From Variovorax sp. Root473 (GTDB lineage Bacteria; Pseudomonadota; Gammaproteobacteria; Burkholderiales; Burkholderiaceae_C), in assembly GCF_001426505.1 (NCBI RefSeq), contig NZ_LMEV01000017.1:784739-848738 (forward strand): a stretch of DNA of 64,000 nt. Direction: 5' to 3'. A model generated the notes under the pieces. The model searched no databases, was not told the origin of the DNA, and saw only the letters and a list, made by a program, of their open reading frames with translations. The position numbers and the translations under genes are program-made. Below are positions 1 to 7,483 of the stretch, in pieces; within the stretch, counting starts at the first letter, position 1, and each line of letters starts with the position of its first letter.

Positions 1-270
1 GTCTTCCGCGTCGCCAAACAGGCGGTGATGAAGGCTGGGCAATACGCCTACCGTGACCGCCGTACCAAGAAGCGCGTGTTCCGTCAGCTGTGGATTGCGC
101 GTATCAACGCCGCCTCGCGTGAACTGGGCCTGACCTACAGCCAGTTCGCCAACGGCATCCGCAAGGCCGGTATCGAGATCGACCGCAAGATGCTGGCGGA
201 CATCGCCGTGCACGACAAGGCCGCTTTTGCCGGCATCGTGGAGCAGGTCAAGGCCAAGCTGGCTGCTTGA
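1..270 (+). CDS. rplT: 50S ribosomal protein L20, 5' end outside the window
   Basis: L20 binds 23S rRNA early in 50S assembly and in many bacteria also controls its own operon. The frame is already open at base 1 (V-F-R-V-A-K), so about 28 N-terminal residues lie upstream; the family is about 118 residues and 89 are seen here. Conserved L20 segments are visible ([41 protein letters not shown]). The GTG at 25 is internal and not a real start. The gene precedes pheST, the usual infC-rpmI-rplT-pheS-pheT-ihfA order. Confidence 0.97.
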   Translation, partial: VFRVAKQAVMKAGQYAYRDRRTKKRVFRQLWIARINAASRELGLTYSQFANGIRKAGIEIDRKMLADIAVHDKAAFAGIVEQVKAKLAA

Positions 271-320
271 TTTTGCACAGCAGGTTGCCGTCTCCGGACG
301 GCTTCTTGCGCCCACGGCTC

Positions 321-357
321 AAGGGCTGGCGCTTGAAAAGGCTCCAGCTCTTTTTTA
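321..357 (+). terminator. Rho-independent terminator or attenuator in the pheST leader
   Basis: An inverted repeat pairs AAGGGCTGG (321-329) with CCAGCTCTT (344-352), allowing one G-U pair, and is followed by a run of T. It ends 25 bases before the pheS start, so it could end rplT transcription or attenuate pheST, as is known for E. coli pheST. A smaller hairpin (GCCGTC/GACGGC) lies just upstream. I saw no clear Phe-rich leader peptide. Confidence 0.6.
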
Positions 358-382
358 TTTCCCCTCGAAGATTTTTGTTGCT

Positions 383-1459
383 ATGAACGAGTTGGACTCC
401 CTGGTCGACACCGCACGCGCCGCCTTCGCCGAAGCGAAAACGCCCGCAGAGCTCGAAAACGCCAAGGCCCAGTTCCTTGGCAAGTCGGGCCGCATCACCG
501 AGCTGATGAAGGGCATGGCCGCGCTGAGTGTCGAAGAGAAGAAGTCCCGCGGCGCCGCGATCAACGTCGGCAAGCAGGCCATCGAAGCCGCACTGACCGA
601 CCGCCGCCAGCAACTCGCCGACGAAGAACTCTCGCTGCAGCTGCGCGCCGAAGCGCTCGACGTGAGCCTGCCCGGCCGCCACCGCGCCGGCGGCGGACTG
701 CACCCCGTGAGCCGTACGCTGGAGCGCATCGAGGAAATCTTCTCGAGCATGGGCTTCGACGTGGCCGACGGCCCTGAAATCGAGAGCGACTGGCACAGCT
801 TCACCTCGCTCAACAACCCGCCGAACCACCCGGCGCGTTCGATGCAGGACACCTTCTACGTCGACCTCAAGGGCGACGACGGCATTCCCTACAACCTGCG
901 TCCGCACACCAGCCCGATGCAGGTGCGCTACGCCCACCAGCACACCAAGAAGTACGCGGCCGAATTCGCCGCTGCTGCCGCCGACACCACCGGCACCGTG
1001 AAGGCGCCCGAGATCCGCGTGATCGCACCGGGCCGCACCTACCGCGTCGACAGCGACGCCACGCACTCGCCCATGTTCCACCAGTGCGAAGGCCTGTGGC
1101 TCGGCGAGAACGTGAGCTTCAAGGACCTGAAGGTCGTCTTTACCGACTTTTGCCGCACCTTCTTCGAGCGCGACGACCTCGTGCTGCGCTTTCGCCCGAG
1201 CTTCTTCCCGTTCACCGAGCCGAGCGCCGAGATCGACATCCAGTTCGCGAGCGGCCCGCTGGCCGGCCGCTGGCTCGAAGTCGCCGGCTCGGGCCAGGTG
1301 CACCCGAACGTCGTGCGCAACATGGGTCTGGACCCCGAGCGCTACATCGGCTTCGCCTTCGGCATGGGCCCCGACCGGCTCACGATGCTGCGCTACGGCG
1401 TGAACGACCTGCGTCTCTTCTTCGACGGCGACCTGCGTTTTCTCTCGCAGTTCCAGTAA
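383..1459 (+). CDS. pheS: Phenylalanine-tRNA ligase alpha subunit
   Basis: Class II aminoacyl-tRNA synthetase alpha subunit; with PheT it forms the alpha2-beta2 enzyme that charges tRNA-Phe. The 358-residue length is typical. The N-terminal coiled-coil tRNA-binding region (about residues 1-90) is followed by the catalytic core with class II motifs: [22 protein letters not shown], then the motif 2 region around [10 protein letters not shown], and the C-terminal motif 3 [17 protein letters not shown]. The ATG at 383 is preferred because the upstream frame extension has no family similarity. pheT follows after 50 bases. Confidence 0.97.
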   Translation: MNELDSLVDTARAAFAEAKTPAELENAKAQFLGKSGRITELMKGMAALSVEEKKSRGAAINVGKQAIEAALTDRRQQLADEELSLQLRAEALDVSLPGRHRAGGGLHPVSRTLERIEEIFSSMGFDVADGPEIESDWHSFTSLNNPPNHPARSMQDTFYVDLKGDDGIPYNLRPHTSPMQVRYAHQHTKKYAAEFAAAAADTTGTVKAPEIRVIAPGRTYRVDSDATHSPMFHQCEGLWLGENVSFKDLKVVFTDFCRTFFERDDLVLRFRPSFFPFTEPSAEIDIQFASGPLAGRWLEVAGSGQVHPNVVRNMGLDPERYIGFAFGMGPDRLTMLRYGVNDLRLFFDGDLRFLSQFQ

Positions 1460-1509
1460 GAGCAAGCACGCCCCTCCACAGATAGAAAAACCAGATCGAG
1501 ATCGAAGAG

Positions 1510-3951
1510 ATGCAATTCCCGGAATCCTGGCTGCGCGAGTTCTGCAACCCGCCCCTCGACAGCGCCGCACTGGCCGAAACGCTCACCATGGGCGGCTTCG
1601 AAGTCGAAGAGCGCCGTCCGGTGGCGCCGCCTTTCACGCGCATCGTGGTCGGCGAAATCAAGGAAGCCGTGCAGCACCCGAACGCCGATCGCTTGCGCGT
1701 GTGCCAGGTCGACGTGGGGCAGGGCGCCTTGCTGAACATCGTGTGCGGCGCGCCCAATGCGCGCGTCGGCATCAAGGTGCCGTGCGCCCTCGTCGGCGCC
1801 GAACTGCCGCCGGGTGAAGACGGCAAGCCCTTCCTCATCAAGCTGGGCAAGCTGCGCGGCGTCGAGAGCCAGGGCATGCTGTGCTCGGCGCGCGAGCTGA
1901 AGCTGAGCGAAGACCACGGCGGCCTGCTCGAACTCGACGCCGACGCGCCCCTCGGCGCCGACGTGCGCGACGTGCTCAAGCTCGACGATGCGTTGCTCAC
2001 CCTCAAGCTCACGCCGAACCTGGCGCACGGCCTCAGCGTGTACGGCGTGGCGCGCGAACTCGCGGCGCTCACGGGTGCACCGCTGAAGACGCCGGCCATC
2101 GCGCCGGTGGCTGCGTCGTTCGCCGACGTGTTGCCCGTCAAGGTCGATGCACCCGACCTGTGCGGTCGTTTTTCCGGCCGCATCGTGCGCGGCGTGAACA
2201 CCAAGGTCGCGACGCCGGCCTGGATGATCGAGCGCCTCGCGCGCTGCGGCCAGCGCAGCGTGACGCCGCTGGTCGACATCTCGAACTACGTGATGTTCGA
2301 GTACGGCCAGCCCAGCCACATCTTCGACCTCGACAAGATTCATGGCGGCCTCACGGTGCGATGGGGCAAGGCGGGCGAACAGCTCAAGCTGCTGAACGGC
2401 ACCACGATCACGGTTGACGAAAAAGTCGGCGTGATCGCCGACGACCGCGAGGTCGAATCGCTCGCCGGCATCATGGGCGGCGACGCCACCTCGGTGACCG
2501 ACGACACGCGCAACATCTACGTCGAGGCTGCGTTCTGGTGGCCCGAGGCCGTGCAAGGCCGTTCGCGCCGCTTCAACTTCTCGACCGACGCCGGCCACCG
2601 CTACGAGCGCGGCGTCGACCCGAGCCGCACGGTGCAGATCATCGAGCGCATCACGCAACTGATCGTCGAAATCTGCGGCGGTGAAGCCGGCAAGATGGAC
2701 GACCAGACGCTGCGCCTGCCCGAAGCCGCGCCCGTCACGCTGCGAGTGGCCCGTGCCGCGCGCGTCATCGGCATGCCGCTGACGCAGGCGCAATGCGCCG
2801 ACGCGCTCAACCGCCTGGGCTTCGCCCTCGTCGAAGGCGAAGGCACGTTGACCGTCACGCCGCCGCCGCACCGCTTCGACCTGCTGATAGAGGAAGACCT
2901 CATCGAAGAAGTGGCGCGCCTGATCGGCTTCAACAACCTGCCGACCACCGCGCCGCTCGCGCCGATCACGGCCCGTGTGCGTCCCGAAGCGCAGCGCAGT
3001 CGCTTTGCGGTGCGTCGCAGCATCGCAGCACTGGGTTACCAGGAAACCATCAACTTCAGTTTCGTCGAGGCCCATTGGGAGCAGGACCTGGCGGGCAATG
3101 CCAATCCGGTCAAGCTGCTGAATCCCATTGCCAGCCAGATGAGCGTGATGCGCTCGTCGCTGCTCGGCTCGCTGCTGCAGGTGCTCAAGTTCAACCTCGA
3201 CCGCAAGGCACCGCGTGTGCGCGTGTTCGAACTGGGTCGCGTGTTCCTGCGCGACGACAGCGTTGTCACTACCGACAGCACCGTGCGCGGGGTGAACCAG
3301 CCCATGCGCGTGGCCGGCCTCGCCTGGGGCGATGCTGAAGCGTCGCGCTGGGATGGCAAGCCGCAACGCGCCGACTTCTATGACGTCAAGGGTGACGTCG
3401 AAGCGCTGCTCGCGCCGCGCGTGCCGACCTTCGAGGCGGCCGAGCATCCGGCGTTGCACCCCGGCCGTTCGGCCCGTGTGCTGCTGGACGGCCAGGCCGT
3501 GGGCTTCATCGGCGAACTGCATCCGCGCTGGCGCCAGAAGTGGGACTTCACGCAAGCGCCCGTGCTGTTCGAACTCGACCTCGACGCCGTCACGGCGCGT
3601 CCCGTGCCCGTGGCGCAGCCGGTGCCCAAGCTGCAGGCTGTCGAACGCGACATCGCGGTGGTCGTGGCCGAAGCGGTGTCGCACGATGCGCTGATGCAAG
3701 CCATCCGCGCGGGCGCGTCCGCCTCGGGCCTGCTGCGCGATGCAACGCTGTTCGACATCTACCGTCCGCAGCCGTTGCGAGAAGGCGCCGTCGCGGCGCC
3801 GGGTGCATTGGCGCCGGGCGAGAAGAGCATGGCCGTGCGCCTGGCCTTCCAGAGTGATGTCGCCACGCTGACGGACGAGCAGGTCGAGCCTGCAATCCGT
3901 GCAATCGTCGAACAACTGGGCGCCACCCTGGGCGGCCGCTTGAGAGGATGA
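1510..3951 (+). CDS. pheT: Phenylalanine-tRNA ligase beta subunit
   Basis: Beta subunit of phenylalanyl-tRNA synthetase, 813 residues, the usual length. It starts with the typical M-Q-F-x-E-x-W-L-R. An EMAP-like tRNA-binding domain lies at about 40-150 (NADRLRVCQVD), then the B3/B4 editing domain, the B5 DNA-binding-like domain, a degenerate class II core (about 480-680) and a C-terminal FDX-ACB anticodon-binding domain (VERDIAVVV, LFDIYRP). The stop codon overlaps the ihfA start (ATGA at 3948-3951), so translation of ihfA is probably coupled. Confidence 0.97.
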   Translation: MQFPESWLREFCNPPLDSAALAETLTMGGFEVEERRPVAPPFTRIVVGEIKEAVQHPNADRLRVCQVDVGQGALLNIVCGAPNARVGIKVPCALVGAELPPGEDGKPFLIKLGKLRGVESQGMLCSARELKLSEDHGGLLELDADAPLGADVRDVLKLDDALLTLKLTPNLAHGLSVYGVARELAALTGAPLKTPAIAPVAASFADVLPVKVDAPDLCGRFSGRIVRGVNTKVATPAWMIERLARCGQRSVTPLVDISNYVMFEYGQPSHIFDLDKIHGGLTVRWGKAGEQLKLLNGTTITVDEKVGVIADDREVESLAGIMGGDATSVTDDTRNIYVEAAFWWPEAVQGRSRRFNFSTDAGHRYERGVDPSRTVQIIERITQLIVEICGGEAGKMDDQTLRLPEAAPVTLRVARAARVIGMPLTQAQCADALNRLGFALVEGEGTLTVTPPPHRFDLLIEEDLIEEVARLIGFNNLPTTAPLAPITARVRPEAQRSRFAVRRSIAALGYQETINFSFVEAHWEQDLAGNANPVKLLNPIASQMSVMRSSLLGSLLQVLKFNLDRKAPRVRVFELGRVFLRDDSVVTTDSTVRGVNQPMRVAGLAWGDAEASRWDGKPQRADFYDVKGDVEALLAPRVPTFEAAEHPALHPGRSARVLLDGQAVGFIGELHPRWRQKWDFTQAPVLFELDLDAVTARPVPVAQPVPKLQAVERDIAVVVAEAVSHDALMQAIRAGASASGLLRDATLFDIYRPQPLREGAVAAPGALAPGEKSMAVRLAFQSDVATLTDEQVEPAIRAIVEQLGATLGGRLRG

Positions 3952-4328
3952 AGATGAACGCCGCCGAATTCACGCTCGAAGCCCTCGAAACGCCGGCGCT
4001 CACCAAGGCGCACCTGGCCGACCTGCTGTTCGAGCAGATCGGTCTGAACAAGCGTGAGTCGAAGGACATGGTGGAGGCGTTCTTCGAGCTCGTCGCCAGC
4101 AGCCTCATCGAAGGCACGGACGTGAAGATCTCGGGCTTCGGCAACTTCCAGATCCGCGTGAAGGCGCCGCGTCCCGGGCGCAACCCGCGCACCGGCGAAG
4201 CCATTCCGATCGGTGAGCGCCGCGTGGCCACTTTCCATGCGAGCGCCAAGCTCAAGGAGCAGATCCAGGGCAGCGTCGAGCCGCAGGACGGTACATCGGA
4301 AGTCGAGTGGAGCCTGGGCGCGGAATAG
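3948..4328 (+). CDS. ihfA: Integration host factor subunit alpha
   Basis: HU/IHF-fold DNA-bending protein that pairs with IhfB. The core (about residues 15-110) has the family pattern: LTKAHLADLLFE, ESKDMVEAFFE, KISGFGNFQIR and the DNA-intercalating arm with PGRNPRTGE. At 126 residues it is longer than E. coli IhfA (99), with about 12 extra N-terminal and 15 extra C-terminal residues, as is common in Comamonadaceae. The start could be ATG 3948 (overlapping the pheT stop) or ATG 3954. It is the fourth gene of the rplT-pheST block. Confidence 0.95.
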   Translation: MKMNAAEFTLEALETPALTKAHLADLLFEQIGLNKRESKDMVEAFFELVASSLIEGTDVKISGFGNFQIRVKAPRPGRNPRTGEAIPIGERRVATFHASAKLKEQIQGSVEPQDGTSEVEWSLGAE

Positions 4329-4392
4329 TGCTTGGTGCTGCGCCGCCGCGTAGAGTAATCTATGAGGTTTCCCGCGCACGGTCTTGATTTCA

Positions 4393-4860
4393 ATGGAAAT
4401 AATGGAGAAAGCGCTCCCGCCGATTCCAGTCAAACGCTACTTCACCATCGGTGAGGTCGGCGAACTCTGCGGTGTGAAGCCGCACGTGCTGCGCTATTGG
4501 GAGCAGGAGTTCACGCAGCTTCGCCCCATGAAGCGGCGCGGCAACCGCCGCTACTACCAGCACCACGAGGTGCTGATGATCCGCCGCATCCGTGACCTGC
4601 TCTACGACCAGGGCTTCACCATCAGCGGTGCACGCAACAAGCTGCAGGAGCTCACACAGGGTGAGCGCGATCGCCGCAAGGCAGGCGAAGTGCCGCTCGA
4701 AGGCCTGGAGGCCATCGAGATCGGCCAGGAAGAATTCGACGCGGCCGTGCAGGACGAACCCGGGCCCGCCGCAGCCGCGCAGACGGTCGACCTGTCGCAG
4801 TTGTTGCACCTTCGTCGCGAACTCTTTGAAATTCGTGAGCTGTTGACCGTCGGGCACTGA
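4393..4860 (+). CDS. MerR-family transcriptional regulator
   Basis: A DNA-binding regulator of about 155 residues. The N-terminal winged helix is typical of MerR: YFTIGEVGELCGVKPHVLRYWE, then RRGNRRYY and a second helix region VLMIRRIRDLLYDQGFTISGAR. The C-terminal part is acidic and ends in a short predicted coiled coil (LLHLRRELFEIRELL). No metal-binding cysteines are seen, so the signal is unknown. Starts at TTG 4384, ATG 4393 or ATG 4402 are possible; I chose 4393. It lies 64 bases after ihfA, an arrangement conserved in related genomes. Confidence 0.9.
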   Translation: MEIMEKALPPIPVKRYFTIGEVGELCGVKPHVLRYWEQEFTQLRPMKRRGNRRYYQHHEVLMIRRIRDLLYDQGFTISGARNKLQELTQGERDRRKAGEVPLEGLEAIEIGQEEFDAAVQDEPGPAAAAQTVDLSQLLHLRRELFEIRELLTVGH

Positions 4861-4871
4861 ATTTAGCCCGC

Positions 4872-4877
4872 TATAAT
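4872..4877 (+). promoter_or_regulatory. -10 box of the tRNA-Pro promoter
   Basis: A perfect TATAAT lies 9 bases upstream of the tRNA 5' end. The nearest TTGACC (4843-4848) is 23 bases upstream, too far for a normal sigma-70 spacer, so the -35 element is not clear. Confidence 0.55.
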
Positions 4878-4886
4878 CGAGAGCTT

Positions 4887-4963
4887 CGGTGTGTGGCGCA
4901 GCCTGGTAGCGCACTTGCATGGGGTGCAAGGGGTCGAAGGTTCGAATCCTTTCACACCGACCA
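4887..4963 (+). tRNA. tRNA-Pro (anticodon GGG)
   Basis: The 77-base cloverleaf begins with CGGTGTG, which pairs with CACACCG at 4953-4959, followed by discriminator A and an encoded CCA (4961-4963). The D arm has GCGCAGCCTGGTAGCGC, the anticodon stem CTTGC/GCAAG encloses loop ATGGGGT (anticodon GGG) and the T loop has GGTTCGAATCC. The 3' end is the likely integration point of the mosaic region downstream. Confidence 0.97.
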
Positions 4964-4974
4964 ACAAAACGTCC

Positions 4975-5010
4975 AAGGGCGTCCGGTTTCATCCATCGGA
5001 CGCCCTTTTT
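4975..5010 (+). terminator. Rho-independent terminator after tRNA-Pro
   Basis: An 11-bp perfect stem (AAGGGCGTCCG at 4975-4985 with CGGACGCCCTT at 4997-5007) is followed by a run of five T. Confidence 0.9.
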
Positions 5011-5072
5011 CATTGGTGAGCTGGGGAGCGGATGTCCACGGTCGTACACTGAAATCCAGTGACAGCCAGCAT

Positions 5073-5099
5073 CAAGTGGGGGTACAGGTGGGGGTTCAA
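5073..5099 (+). repeat. Left copy of a 27-bp direct repeat bounding the mosaic region
   Basis: The unit contains GTGGGGGTACAG followed by a second GTGGGGGT, an internal tandem. It matches 43238-43264 at 24 of 27 positions in the same orientation. An inverted GTACCCCCA is at 5129-5137. Repeats of this kind often lie upstream of tRNA-associated P4-type integrases (from memory), so these may be leftover integrase arm sites. Confidence 0.7.
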
Positions 5100-5154
5100 A
5101 CCCCATGGGCCTCTAAGCTGGCAGTTTTGTACCCCCAGTCTCCTCGACGTAGCC

Positions 5155-5175
5155 ATGCCATTGACCGATGCTGCT
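5155..5175 (+). mobile_element. Possible first codons of a truncated P4-type integrase
   Basis: The bases encode M-P-L-T-D-A-A, the usual opening of DUF4102/P4-type tyrosine integrases, directly downstream of a tRNA and of the GTACCCCC repeats. The frame then runs into unrelated hydratase sequence. Seven residues are weak evidence and could be chance. Confidence 0.3.
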
Positions 5176-5476
5176 GCTGTTGACCGGCGAGCGCATCGAT
5201 GCGCAGGAGGCGCTGCGCATCGGGCTGGTCAGCCGGGTGGTGCCGTCACCGGATCTCGCGACGGCCGCGCGTTCGATCGCGCAGCGCATCGCCTCGAATG
5301 CGCCCCTGGCCGTGGTCACCGCCAAGAGGCTGGCCCAGGTCGGCCGGGAGCTGCCGTTGACAGCCGGCCTCGAGCTGGAGCAGCAGAGCTTCGGCAACCT
5401 GCGCGATTCCGCCGATCGGATCGAAGGGCGCCGTGCCTTCGCGGAAAAGCGCGCGCCGAGTTTTCAAGGACGCTGA
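5168..5476 (+). pseudogene. Enoyl-CoA hydratase, C-terminal fragment
   Basis: About 100 residues match the C-terminal third of enoyl-CoA hydratase/isomerase family proteins, which hydrate 2-enoyl-CoA in fatty-acid or ring degradation: LLLTGERIDAQEALRIGLVSRVVP, then SNAPLAVVTAKRL and the tail region with EGRRAFAEKR. The crotonase core with the oxyanion-hole residues (first about 160 residues) is absent and the sequence upstream is tRNA-flank DNA. It is a remnant left by a deletion or insertion at the tRNA. Confidence 0.8.
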
Positions 5477-5519
5477 CCCCTGCGAACCGCACCGGGCGCT
5501 TCACGTCGCTCAAGATCAT

Positions 5520-6045
5520 TGGACGGACCTGACCCAGGACGCCGAGAAATTCGCCGGCACGCGTGCCATGGCCCGGCAGCACCGCTTCGACGTGAACGCG
5601 CTCGCTGCATGGCTCGAAAGCAACCTCGATGGGTTCACGGGCCCCCTCACGGTGGAGATGTTCAAGGGCGGGCAATCCAACCCGACCGACAAGCTCGTGA
5701 CGCCCACGCGTAGCTACGCGATGCGCGCCAAGCCGGTCCCCGTGGCAAAGCTGCTGCCTTCCGCGCACGCGGTGGAGCGCGAGCTCAAGGTCATGCGTGC
5801 CCTTGCCGGCACCGGCGTGCCGGTGCCGCGCATGCACTGCCTCTGCGAAGACGAGTCGGTCATCGGCCGTGCCTGCTGCATCATGGAGTTCGTCCAGGGC
5901 CACGTGTTGTGGGACCTACGACGAGATGAACCGCGTGATCGCCGCCGTGCATGCGGTGAAGTTCGCGCAGCACGGCCTGGCCGATTTCGGAAAGCCCGGG
6001 AACTATCTCGAGCGCCAGATCGGTTCGCTGGAGCAAGCAGTACGT
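5520..6045 (+). pseudogene. Phosphotransferase (APH/acyl-CoA dehydrogenase-associated), truncated and frameshifted
   Basis: The N-terminal part of an aminoglycoside-phosphotransferase-fold protein of the kind found beside acyl-CoA dehydrogenases. Recognisable parts are FTGPLTVEMFKGGQSNPT (nucleotide-binding lobe), RAKPVPVAKLLPSAHAVERE, GTGVPVPRM and IMEFVQGHVLWD. Near 5915 about 15 codons typical of the family are missing and the frame changes; the match resumes in another frame as YDEMNRVIAAVHAVKF and GKPGNYLERQIG. The catalytic HGD and DFG-like parts are absent. It follows the hydratase remnant, consistent with one decayed acyl-CoA cluster. Confidence 0.8.
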
Positions 6046-6172
6046 TGGAGATGACGGCCAGCTGGCCTCGACCGGTTACTGCGTTGGTCACCGCATGGGC
6101 GACGATCATGTGGTGTTTTGCATCGACTGCGGCCTGGACAAGCTGCCCCTCGGTGTATCTGCTCTTTCCCAT
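6035..6172 (-). pseudogene. IS1182-like transposase fragment
   Basis: About 45 residues on the minus strand (VQAAVDAKHHMIVAHAVTN, then RGQLA) match the central DDE region of IS1182-type transposases, where the motif is normally GYNVQTAVDAKHHLIVAHEVTN. Both ends are missing. It abuts the broken phosphotransferase, so this IS may have disrupted it. Confidence 0.65.
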
Positions 6173-6240
6173 GTCCGCCATTCTCCAAGTTGACGGACTT
6201 CACTGCCATTACGCTGGTACGGCTGGAAGGGGGCAGGTCA

Positions 6241-6289
6241 TGAAACGTAGTGTGTGCACTTCCAAGTGCTGACACACAGGCACACGCAA
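6241..6289 (+). promoter_or_regulatory. Redox-module promoter motif, copy 1
   Basis: TGAAACGTAGTGTGTG (6241-6256) is followed 30 bases later by the direct repeat GACAC-n4-GCACAC (6271-6285). The same two-part layout lies upstream of the response regulator (8342-8298, minus strand) and of ohr (12025-12072). It sits about 84 bases before the DUF4148 gene start. It may be the binding site of the OmpR-type regulator in this module (inference). Confidence 0.6.
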
Positions 6290-6368
6290 TGTGCGCCGGA
6301 AGGAACGCGCCGAGCGAACAATTCCTTGGTCCTCTACCCAAGCTCAATTAACTACCAAGGAATTTGTC

Positions 6369-6752
6369 ATGAAGCTCTCCCGAATCACCAGTGCTGCCTC
6401 GTTCTCAGTCCTCATCGCTCTCACCGCGGCACAGGCCCATGCCGAAGAATATGAAGGTGTGCTGCAGACGCACTCGACGCTCAGCCGCAGCGACGTTCGT
6501 GCCCAGGCCGTTGCCGCTGCGCATTCCGCAAATCCGTATGCGGAAGGCGCCTCTTCAGTTGTGATCGCGGCGTTGCCGTCTCCGCGTGACCCCTCCGCCG
6601 CGCGGTCTGAATCCCGCGCAGTCGCTCACGCACCGGGCCAGAACCTTTATGTCGAGGCCTTCGTAAACAGCCGGGTGCCGGTCCAATACCGCATTCACGG
6701 GGTGCTCCCGACGCGTCAGGCTGGAATCGCCGACGGCGTCACCCTGCGCTGA
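6369..6752 (+). CDS. Secreted DUF4148-type protein
   Basis: A 127-residue exported protein of unknown function. The N-terminal signal peptide (MKLSRITSAASF... to AQAHA, about 23 residues) has a clear A-x-A site. The mature part resembles the small DUF4148 proteins common in Variovorax and Burkholderia, often misnamed helicase SNF2 in databases: repeated A-E-A-R patterns, SANPYAEGAS and a C-terminal LPTRQAGI. An AAGGA ribosome-binding site precedes ATG 6369. It is the first gene after promoter motif copy 1 and is followed closely by a TlpA-like gene. Confidence 0.75.
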   Translation: MKLSRITSAASFSVLIALTAAQAHAEEYEGVLQTHSTLSRSDVRAQAVAAAHSANPYAEGASSVVIAALPSPRDPSAARSESRAVAHAPGQNLYVEAFVNSRVPVQYRIHGVLPTRQAGIADGVTLR

Positions 6753-6773
6753 ACGTCGGGGCTCGCAGTGACC

Positions 6774-7340
6774 ATGAAATCCCATGTGCTTCTCGGCATG
6801 GCTGCTGTCGCGGCCTCGGTCGGCATACTCACTGCGGCGGCACCGCCGTCTGGAGGCGACATTGCCTCCAGGGCCGCGGAGATGGCACCCGAATTCCAGA
6901 ACATCGACCAATGGCTCAACTCCCAGCCGCTGAAGCTGCAGGAACTTCGCGGCAAGGTCGTGCTCGTCGACTTCTGGACCTACACCTGCATCAACTGTCT
7001 CAACCACTTGCCCCATGTCAAGGAGTGGAACGAGAAGTACAAGGACAAGGGCCTCGTCGTCGTGGGAGTGCATACGCCGGAGTTCGCGTATGAGAAGTCC
7101 ACGAAGAACGTGCAGGACGCCATCAACCGGTTGCAGATCAAGCATGCCGTGGCGCAGGACAACCACTACGCCACCTGGAAGGCCTTCAATAACCAGTACT
7201 GGCCCGCGGTCTACCTGATCGACAAGCAGGGAAAGATCGTCTATTCGCACTTCGGCGAAGGCAGCTACGGCACCACGGAGAAAAAGATCCAGGCTCTGCT
7301 GGCCGAGCAACCGTTGGCGTCGCCATCGACAGGAGGCTGA
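6774..7340 (+). CDS. TlpA-like thioredoxin-fold protein
   Basis: A periplasmic or membrane-anchored disulfide reductant of 188 residues. An N-terminal signal or anchor (about 1-23) is followed by a redoxin domain with the redox motif C72-I-N-C75 in WTYTCINC. It is a clear paralogue of the C-terminal thioredoxin domain of the DipZ protein at 14181 (both have RGKVVLVDFWTY, CINCL, EKYKD, GLVV and QxWPA). It probably accepts electrons from DipZ or reduces envelope peroxidases. GTG 6768 is an alternative start two codons upstream. Confidence 0.85.
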   Translation: MKSHVLLGMAAVAASVGILTAAAPPSGGDIASRAAEMAPEFQNIDQWLNSQPLKLQELRGKVVLVDFWTYTCINCLNHLPHVKEWNEKYKDKGLVVVGVHTPEFAYEKSTKNVQDAINRLQIKHAVAQDNHYATWKAFNNQYWPAVYLIDKQGKIVYSHFGEGSYGTTEKKIQALLAEQPLASPSTGG

Positions 7341-7341
7341 G

Positions 7342-7470
7342 ATGAAGAAGCTCTGGTTCGCACTCCTCTTCTTTACGGGCGGAGTCGCACATGAAATGCG
7401 AAATCCCGTGAGTTGCCAATGCATCACCGCCCGTGAATTTGTGGGCGCCCGCAAACGCAATCGTACGTGA
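7342..7470 (+). CDS. Small ORF with signal-like N-terminus, perhaps truncated
   Basis: A 42-residue ORF follows the TlpA-like gene by one base and has a strong AGGAGG ribosome-binding site (7331-7336). It starts MKKLWFALLFFTGGVAH, which looks like a secretion signal or membrane anchor, then continues 25 polar residues without recognisable similarity. It may be the stub of a longer exported protein in the redox operon. Confidence 0.4.
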   Translation: MKKLWFALLFFTGGVAHEMRNPVSCQCITAREFVGARKRNRT

Positions 7471-7483
7471 AGCGGCGGGACGC

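Noticed and set aside
1393-3915. 840-residue open frame opposite pheT
   Set aside because: It is an antisense shadow of a conserved gene; rich in His, Arg and Gln with no family pattern.
4843-4848. TTGACC as the -35 box for tRNA-Pro
   Set aside because: Spacing of 23 bases to TATAAT is too long for sigma-70.
5073-5137. GTGGGGGTAC repeats as a CRISPR-like array
   Set aside because: Only two or three short units without regular spacers; the integrase-arm explanation fits better.
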